This document shows positions 14,979 to 19,282 of a DNA stretch of 19,282 nucleotides, one piece after another. Made by a program: the position numbers and the translations under genes. The stretch is taken from the NCBI GenBank assembly GCA_021784375.1, contig JAJXSV010000014.1, forward strand, positions 1 to 19,282, given 5' to 3'. Numbering within the stretch: the first letter of the stretch is position 1; each line of letters begins with the position of its first letter. This stretch comes from Actinomycetes bacterium. GTDB lineage: Bacteria; Actinomycetota; Actinomycetes; S36-B12; UBA5976. A model generated the notes under the pieces. That model ran no database searches. It had not been told where the DNA came from and saw only the letters and a program-made list of their open reading frames with translations.

Positions 14979-16289
14979 GTGGAAATCGCTGAGATCCAGA
15001 CCCTCGGTACTGCCCGCATCGACTCACCACTGAGCGGGCGTGCCCGCTTGGAGGGCGAGTCCCCGCGTTTCGTGGCTGACGACGTCCGGGTGCTCTTCGA
15101 CGACATGGCTGACGCCATGACGGCCTCGCTCGCGTCGGGGAAGCCGCTGCCGGGATTCGAGTTGGCTGGCGCACGCGAGAAGATCTACTTCGATCCCACG
15201 AAGCTGCGCGTCGGCATCGTCACCTGCGGCGGTCTCTGCCCGGGACTCAACAACGTCATCGCCGGTCTCGTGCAGGAACTCAAGGCGCTGTACGGCGTCA
15301 AGCACATCACCGGCTTCCGCAACGGCTACCAGGGCTTCATCGCGGCGTACGGCCACGACACCATGGACCTGGGCAGCATCGACGTGCAGCCGCTGCGCGG
15401 CATGGGCGGCACCGTGCTCGGCACCTCGCGTGGCAACCAGGACCCCGAGGCCATCGTCGACTGCCTGGAGCGCGAGGGCATCGGTGTGCTCTTCGTCATC
15501 GGTGGCGACGGCACCATGCGCGGCGCCCAGGCGATCGCGGACGTGGTGCGGACGCGGGGTCTGAAGGTGGCAGTGGTCTGCGTTCCCAAGACGATCGACA
15601 ACGACATCCCGTACATCGACCAGAGCTTCGGCTTCATGACCGCCTTCGGCGAGGCGGCGCACGCCATCCGCGCCGGCTACGTCGAGGCCACCGCAGCACC
15701 CAATGGCATCAGCCTGATCAAGCTGATGGGGCGCTACTCGGGCTTCATCGCGAGCCACGCGGCACTCGCCGACACGTCCGCGGACGTCGTCCTCATCCCC
15801 GAGGTGCCCTTCGCCATCGAGGGGGAGGGCGGGCTGCTCGCCTACATCGATGCCTGCCTCAAGGCCCAGGGCCATGCCGTCGTCGTCATCGCCGAAGGCG
15901 CGGGGCAGGAGCACGTCGAGGGCGACCTCGGCACCGACGCCTCGGGCAACAAGGTGCTCGCCGACATCGGGGGCCTGCTGCGCCGACGCGTGAAGTCCTA
16001 TTTCGAGGAACGGGGCGTTGAGATCGCGCTGCGCTACATCGATCCCAGTTACGCCATCCGCACGGTTGCCGCCAACGCCTACGACAGCGTCTACTGCATC
16101 CAGCTCGCGCAGGCCGCGGTCCATGCCGCCATGGCGGGCAAGACGGAGGTGGTCGTCGGGCGCTTCCGTCGTCGCTTCGTCCACCTGCCGATCCCGCTGG
16201 TGGTGAGCCGCACGAGCATGGTGCATCCGGACGGCGACCTATGGCGCTCCGTGCTCGAGAACACCGGCCAGCCCTACTCCTTCGACTGA
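14976..16289 (+). CDS. 6-phosphofructokinase, plant-like ATP type (predicted)
   Basis: The 437-residue protein phosphorylates fructose 6-phosphate. It is longer than the classic 320-residue PfkA and belongs to the branch shared with plant PFK and PPi-PFK: GIVTCGGLCPGLNNVI at 80-95, LGTSRGNQD at 148-156, GGDGT at 176-180, PKTIDND at 204-210 and LMGRYSGFIA near 250. Gly179 (E. coli Gly104 position) is typical of ATP enzymes, while Lys205 (E. coli Gly124 position) is typical of PPi enzymes. Plant ATP-PFKs show this same Gly/Lys pair, so ATP is the more likely donor. The first 75 residues are an N-terminal extension. It is monocistronic and convergent with the next gene. Confidence 0.94.
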   Translation: MVEIAEIQTLGTARIDSPLSGRARLEGESPRFVADDVRVLFDDMADAMTASLASGKPLPGFELAGAREKIYFDPTKLRVGIVTCGGLCPGLNNVIAGLVQELKALYGVKHITGFRNGYQGFIAAYGHDTMDLGSIDVQPLRGMGGTVLGTSRGNQDPEAIVDCLEREGIGVLFVIGGDGTMRGAQAIADVVRTRGLKVAVVCVPKTIDNDIPYIDQSFGFMTAFGEAAHAIRAGYVEATAAPNGISLIKLMGRYSGFIASHAALADTSADVVLIPEVPFAIEGEGGLLAYIDACLKAQGHAVVVIAEGAGQEHVEGDLGTDASGNKVLADIGGLLRRRVKSYFEERGVEIALRYIDPSYAIRTVAANAYDSVYCIQLAQAAVHAAMAGKTEVVVGRFRRRFVHLPIPLVVSRTSMVHPDGDLWRSVLENTGQPYSFD

Positions 16290-16334
16290 CTGCGCCCCCA
16301 GGTGCCGCCGCGGCCGCCCGCAGCCGGTGCCGGC

Positions 16335-17267
16335 TCAGCGCCCGAGTGTGGTCCCCATGCCCTGCCGGCGCGCAGCCTCATCGACCACGGCCGCGAAAGC
16401 GGCGTCCAGCGCCCCCACGCCCAGATTGCAGCACACCACGCGATCGGCGGTGCCGGGCTCGCGCACGCGATCGCCGACGGACGCCTGCGGGGCGCGCCAC
16501 CCCTGGAAGTGCCCGAGGGAGCGGTAGTGCTCGAACTGCCCGACGTGATCGGTGAGGAATACCTCCGCGCCGTCGATGCAGTCCTTGGCGACCACCGCGT
16601 CGAAGTCGATGGGGAGCAGCAGGTGCCTGGCCTTGAGCATGCCGGGCAGGAGCGCCGGTTGCGGATCCTTCACGATCGGTGCCGCTGAGATGACGATGTC
16701 CGCGTCGGCCACCGCCTGCTCGACGGTGGTGGCGACCTCGCTGCAACCGCGGAGCGCGGCCGCACGCTGCGGGTCCGGGTCGTAGGCGACGATGTGCACG
16801 TCGGGGTTCAGGGCCCGCAGCATGTCGGCGTGGTAGTTGCCCTGCTCGCCGGAGCCGAGGATCGCGGCGCGGGACCACCCGGCGGGAGCCCAACGGCGGA
16901 CGCACACGCCGCTGGCGGCCGCGGTGCGGGCGGCGGTGATCTCGACGCAGTCCATGACTGCGATGGGCACGCCGGTGGCCGCCTCGTTCAGGATGAGCAG
17001 GCCATTGATGTAGGGGATGCCGAGTGCCTTGTTCGTCGGGTAGCCCGACACCCACTTGATCGCTGCCACGTCGGAGCGCTCGATCCAGGCGGGCATGGCG
17101 TGGATGAAGGCGTCCTTGCGCGGATGGATGCCGGGCTTCGGTGGCATCTCGATGCCCCCGCCGGCGAGGTCGACGTAGGTCTGCTCGGCGACATCGATCT
17201 GGGTGATCCAGTCCGGCATGACGGCTCGGACTTCGGCTCGGGTCAGGTAGATGAGGTCGGCGGTCAC
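16335..17267 (-). CDS. Ornithine cyclodeaminase / mu-crystallin family protein
   Basis: The 310-residue NAD(P)-binding protein fits the ornithine cyclodeaminase/mu-crystallin family. The Rossmann motif GSGEQG is at 138-143. Lys71 in IKWVSGYP matches the catalytic-site lysine, and Arg114 in TAARTAAASG the carboxylate-binding arginine. The usual ornithine cyclodeaminase DCPGK segment is replaced by LLPIDFDAVVAKDC (Asp221 and Asp223), so true ornithine cyclodeaminase activity is doubtful; the family also includes amino-acid and imine dehydrogenases. The GTG at 17267 has GGAGAG three bases upstream. No biosynthetic partner lies adjacent. Confidence 0.93.
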   Translation of the reverse strand: MTADLIYLTRAEVRAVMPDWITQIDVAEQTYVDLAGGGIEMPPKPGIHPRKDAFIHAMPAWIERSDVAAIKWVSGYPTNKALGIPYINGLLILNEAATGVPIAVMDCVEITAARTAAASGVCVRRWAPAGWSRAAILGSGEQGNYHADMLRALNPDVHIVAYDPDPQRAAALRGCSEVATTVEQAVADADIVISAAPIVKDPQPALLPGMLKARHLLLPIDFDAVVAKDCIDGAEVFLTDHVGQFEHYRSLGHFQGWRAPQASVGDRVREPGTADRVVCCNLGVGALDAAFAAVVDEAARRQGMGTTLGR

Positions 17268-17270
17268 GGT

Positions 17271-17298
17271 CTCTCCAGTCGCTGTTGCGACGACGCTA
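17271..17298 (-). promoter_or_regulatory. Promoter and ribosome site of the cyclodeaminase-family gene
   Basis: The minus strand has TAGCGT (17298-17293) as a -10 candidate and GGAGAG (17276-17271) as the ribosome site before the GTG at 17267. Confidence 0.4.
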
Positions 17299-17378
17299 CT
17301 TGAGCCATGGTGGAGCGCGCGTGAGCGTGCGCGAAGATCAGTCGGACGGGTGCGTGCGTGCGGCGGGCGAGGAGCGGT

Positions 17379-17414
17379 GGCCCTTCGCCGCGGGACTCAG
17401 CCTGCGAAAGGGCC
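17379..17414 (-). terminator. Hairpin across the stop of the secreted-protein gene
   Basis: GGCCCTTCGC (17379-17388) pairs with GCGAAAGGGCC (17404-17414) with one bulged base and a 15-base loop. It spans the stop codon (17399-17397) of the minus-strand gene and probably ends its transcript; there is no U-tract. Confidence 0.5.
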
Positions 17415-17975
17415 GGCCGCCGCAGCTGCCTGCTGCCGCAACGTGGCAAGGCTCCGCAGGGTCGGCTTGGGACCAGGCGAAGGGGGCAGGGGCGGGAGGG
17501 AATCGAGCGCGGCCTGCCGGATGGCGGAGGCGACGCTCACCGCGTCCGCGAAGCGGGCAGCGGCGGCACTCTTGGCGGCGGGGGTGTTGGCCTGTGACCT
17601 GACCGCCTCGAGGTCGGCCTTGGCGTGCTTCACCCGGGCAGTGAAGGTCTCATTGATCTTCACCACGGCGGCGGCTCGCACGGCCAGCGCGGCCTTGTAG
17701 GTGCGGTTCGCCAACTGCCAGGCGTCGAGGGCGACCCGCAACTCGGAGTCGGTGACCTTCGAGGAGTGCCTCCCGTTGCCGGTGTCGCTGCGACCCGGCT
17801 GGGGATTGGCCCTCGCCGCGGCGACGGCGAACAGGTCGTCGGGGAAGACCTTCTTGGCCATGACGGCAGGCACCGGCGCGGCGCGATCGAGGGCGAATAC
17901 GGGCGAGGGGACCATCGCCATGACGGCGACGATCCCCGCACCGGCCGCACTGAGCCGCCTCACCCGCGTGATCAC
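17397..17975 (-). CDS. Secreted or membrane-anchored helical protein of unknown function
   Basis: From the GTG at 17975 the protein has 192 residues and is not a family I recognise. The N-terminus (VITRVRRLSAAGAGIVAVMA, then MVPSPVFALDR) is a good signal peptide, with likely cleavage after about residue 28. The middle (about 75-150) is Ala-rich, charged and probably one long helix or coiled coil. A Pro-rich turn (LPPLPPSPGPKP) precedes a short Ala-rich helix at the end. The GTG at 17975 is chosen because CACAAT lies six bases upstream and it begins just before the signal peptide; a frame from 18086 would add 37 residues and run into the regulator gene. It is divergent from a two-component system that may control it. 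Confidence 0.72.
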   Translation of the reverse strand: MITRVRRLSAAGAGIVAVMAMVPSPVFALDRAAPVPAVMAKKVFPDDLFAVAAARANPQPGRSDTGNGRHSSKVTDSELRVALDAWQLANRTYKAALAVRAAAVVKINETFTARVKHAKADLEAVRSQANTPAAKSAAAARFADAVSVASAIRQAALDSLPPLPPSPGPKPTLRSLATLRQQAAAAAGPFAG

Positions 17976-17987
17976 AGGTGAATTGTG
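17973..17987 (-). promoter_or_regulatory. Leaderless promoter of the secreted-protein gene
   Basis: The minus strand reads CACAAT (17987-17982), six bases (TCACCT), then GTG (17975-17973). The -35 position (GTCTTT) is poor, as expected if an activator is needed. Confidence 0.45.
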
Positions 17988-17998
17988 CACACATCCGG

Positions 17999-18020
17999 CT
18001 GTGAAAAGACTGCGAAACGG
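17999..18020. promoter_or_regulatory. Tandem 11-base repeat, candidate response-regulator site
   Basis: CTGTGAAAAGA (17999-18009) is directly followed by CTGCGAAACGG (18010-18020), matching at 8 of 11 positions. OmpR-family regulators bind direct repeats spaced by about one helical turn. The site overlaps the -35 position of the secreted-protein promoter and lies about 45 bases before the regulator -10 box. Confidence 0.4.
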
Positions 18021-18064
18021 CGCTGACATCGCTGGGCATGGCTTGCGAGTCAGCGGATTCACGG

Positions 18065-18079
18065 TGGAATAGGCATGTG
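18065..18079 (+). promoter_or_regulatory. Candidate leaderless promoter of the response regulator
   Basis: TTGCGA (18043-18048), 16 bases, TGGAAT (18065-18070), six bases, then GTG at 18077. The -10 match is weaker than at the other genes; a weak GGAATAGG could instead act as a ribosome site. Confidence 0.35.
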
Positions 18080-18757
18080 AAGCCACTAGTGATGATCATC
18101 GATGACGAGCCCGGGGTCCGGGAGCTCATCAGCGATGCCCTGCGGCTGGGCGGCTACGACGCCGTGGAGGCCGTGGACGGGCAGGAGGCGCTGCTCATCC
18201 TTCGCCACACCCAGCCCGATCTCATGATCGTCGACGTGAACATGCCGGGCATGGACGGCTTCGAGTTCCTCACCAAGGTGCGCGAGCGCGGCCTCAGCAC
18301 GCCCGTCATCATGCTCTCGGCCCGAGGTGACCGCATCGACGTGACCCACGGCCTCCAGTTGGGCGCGGACGACTACGTGCGCAAGCCCTTCGGCCTCGAG
18401 GAGCTCCTGCTCCGTGTCGCCGCGGTGCTGCGGCGCACGTCCGCGGTCGACGAACCCGCCACCGTGCTCCGATGCGGACCGGTCGAACTCGATGCCCGCG
18501 TGCACCGCGTGAAGCGCCAGGGCGAGGTCGTCGAGATGTCACCCACCGAGTTCCGGCTGCTGGAGTACCTCCTGCAGCACCAGGCCCGGGTCGTCACACG
18601 CAGCGAGTTGCTGCGCCAGGTATGGGGCATCGACTTCGAGACGGACACCTCGGTCGTCGACACCTATGTCTCCTACCTGCGTCGTAAGTTGCACGACGAC
18701 AGCTTCGCGGGGATCAAGACGATTCGCGGAGTTGGGTTCCAGATCGAGGCCGAGTGA
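18077..18757 (+). CDS. OmpR/PhoB family response regulator
   Basis: The 226-residue protein has an N-terminal receiver domain (1-115) and a C-terminal winged-helix DNA-binding domain (about 130-226). Receiver residues are visible: acidic pair Asp9-Asp10, phosphoacceptor Asp53 in IVDVNMPGMDG, Ser81, Tyr100 and Lys103 in DDYVRKPFG. The output domain carries EVVEMSPTEFRLLEYLLQH, then VVTRSELLRQVWG, and the terminal YLRRKLHDD...IKTIRGVGFQ. The GTG at 18077 is preferred because it begins directly before the first beta strand; ATG at 18038 would add 13 residues. Its stop overlaps the kinase start by 4 bases (GTGA), the usual arrangement of a cognate pair. It is divergent from the secreted-protein gene. 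The signal is unknown. Confidence 0.96.
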   Translation: MKPLVMIIDDEPGVRELISDALRLGGYDAVEAVDGQEALLILRHTQPDLMIVDVNMPGMDGFEFLTKVRERGLSTPVIMLSARGDRIDVTHGLQLGADDYVRKPFGLEELLLRVAAVLRRTSAVDEPATVLRCGPVELDARVHRVKRQGEVVEMSPTEFRLLEYLLQHQARVVTRSELLRQVWGIDFETDTSVVDTYVSYLRRKLHDDSFAGIKTIRGVGFQIEAE

Positions 18758-19282
18758 AGCTGCGGACCCGCCTCACGACCGCCATCGTGGTCGTGACATC
18801 CGCGGGGACGCTGCTGCTGGGTGGGGTGGCCATCTCGGAGGTGCGATCGTCGAAACTGGTCGCCGTGGACCAGACCCTGCAGTCCGTCACGGCGCAGGTG
18901 GCGGCGAGCAAGTCGGACCAGATCGCAGCTGGCCTGTTCGCCGCGGAGCAGAGCCCCATCGCGGTGGCGGTGGGATTCGTGGCCAAGGGCAGTGACTTCA
19001 CCTGGCTGCGGGACCTGCCCGACCTGAGCATCCCGGTCCCGGACGTCGGGCTGCAGTCCGCTGCGCTGCGCGGACCGCTCAGCAGCGCCCAGGGTTTCCG
19101 CATGTCCGCCGTGCAGTTGAAGAACGGCGAGACCCTGCTGGTGGCGGCGTCGATCGCGGACATCGACAGCCAGACCAAGTCCGGCGTGGTGTCACTGGCC
19201 ACCTTCTGGGTGATCCTGAGCCTGTTCATGGGGCTTGTCATCCGGCGACTGGTGCGCCGGGACGTCAATGAGATCGAGCGAC
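18754..19282 (+). CDS. Sensor histidine kinase, N-terminal part (runs off right end)
   Basis: The frame opens with GTG at 18754, overlapping the response-regulator stop, and stays open to the end of the window (176 codons). The N-terminus MKLRTRLTTAIVVVTSAGTL starts membrane helix 1 (about 8-28). Residues 30-143 form an extracytoplasmic sensor region with no domain I recognise. Helix 2 (about 144-163, VSLATFWVILSLFMGLVI) is followed by RRLVRRDVNEIER, which looks like the start of a HAMP or linker region. The histidine and ATPase domains are outside the window, so the kinase call rests on gene order, the overlap and topology. Confidence 0.85.
   Translation, partial: MKLRTRLTTAIVVVTSAGTLLLGGVAISEVRSSKLVAVDQTLQSVTAQVAASKSDQIAAGLFAAEQSPIAVAVGFVAKGSDFTWLRDLPDLSIPVPDVGLQSAALRGPLSSAQGFRMSAVQLKNGETLLVAASIADIDSQTKSGVVSLATFWVILSLFMGLVIRRLVRRDVNEIER

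Noticed and set aside
15024..16226. 400-codon minus-strand frame opposite the phosphofructokinase
   Set aside because: Shadow of a clear enzyme gene; composition is dominated by Asp, Ala, Val and His with no motifs.

Overview
The window is high-GC bacterial DNA with Actinomycetota gene content: GTP-type PEP carboxykinase, DUF3039 and DUF3618 proteins, a murI-rph-rdgB cluster, GTG starts, and many genes whose -10 hexamer sits 6-7 bases before the start codon. I cannot name the genus. I recognise 20 protein genes (two cut by the window ends) and two tRNA genes. There is no rRNA, phage, transposon or CRISPR array. It reads as a core chromosomal segment.

Layout. Positions 1-4282 are all on the minus strand: the 5' end of phosphate acetyltransferase (pta), a DEAD-box RNA helicase with a long repetitive basic tail, a DOPA-dioxygenase-type LigB protein, and formyltetrahydrofolate deformylase (purU). 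A 349-base divergent spacer with a CRP/GlxR-like site leads into plus-strand pckG, a long-form ornithine carbamoyltransferase and a DUF3039 protein. A minus-strand PBP4-type D-Ala-D-Ala carboxypeptidase (dacB) stands back-to-back with plus-strand murI, so two peptidoglycan genes share a start region. Then come rph and rdgB (2 bases apart), two minus-strand tRNA-Leu genes (anticodons UAG and UAA), a DUF3618 protein closely followed by a TauE/SafE transporter, and a TetR regulator. After a 313-base spacer with a clear hairpin terminator come divergent bcp (minus) and thioredoxin (plus), a plant-like phosphofructokinase, a convergent ornithine-cyclodeaminase-family gene, a secreted helical protein, and a divergent OmpR-type response regulator overlapping the start of its sensor kinase, which runs off the right end.

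How genes work together. pckG and the phosphofructokinase act in opposite directions between PEP and hexose phosphates. dacB and murI act on peptidoglycan. rph and rdgB handle RNA ends and nucleotide-pool cleaning. bcp reduces peroxides using thiols that the adjacent thioredoxin can supply. The two-component system at the right end may control the divergent secreted protein, because a tandem 11-base repeat of OmpR-family spacing lies between them.

I see no clearly new multi-gene system. The items most worth a second look are the leaderless-start pattern, which also resolves several start codons; the spacer at 13660-13972 that may encode a small RNA; the hairpin leader and repeat tail of the helicase; and the response regulator/secreted protein pair.
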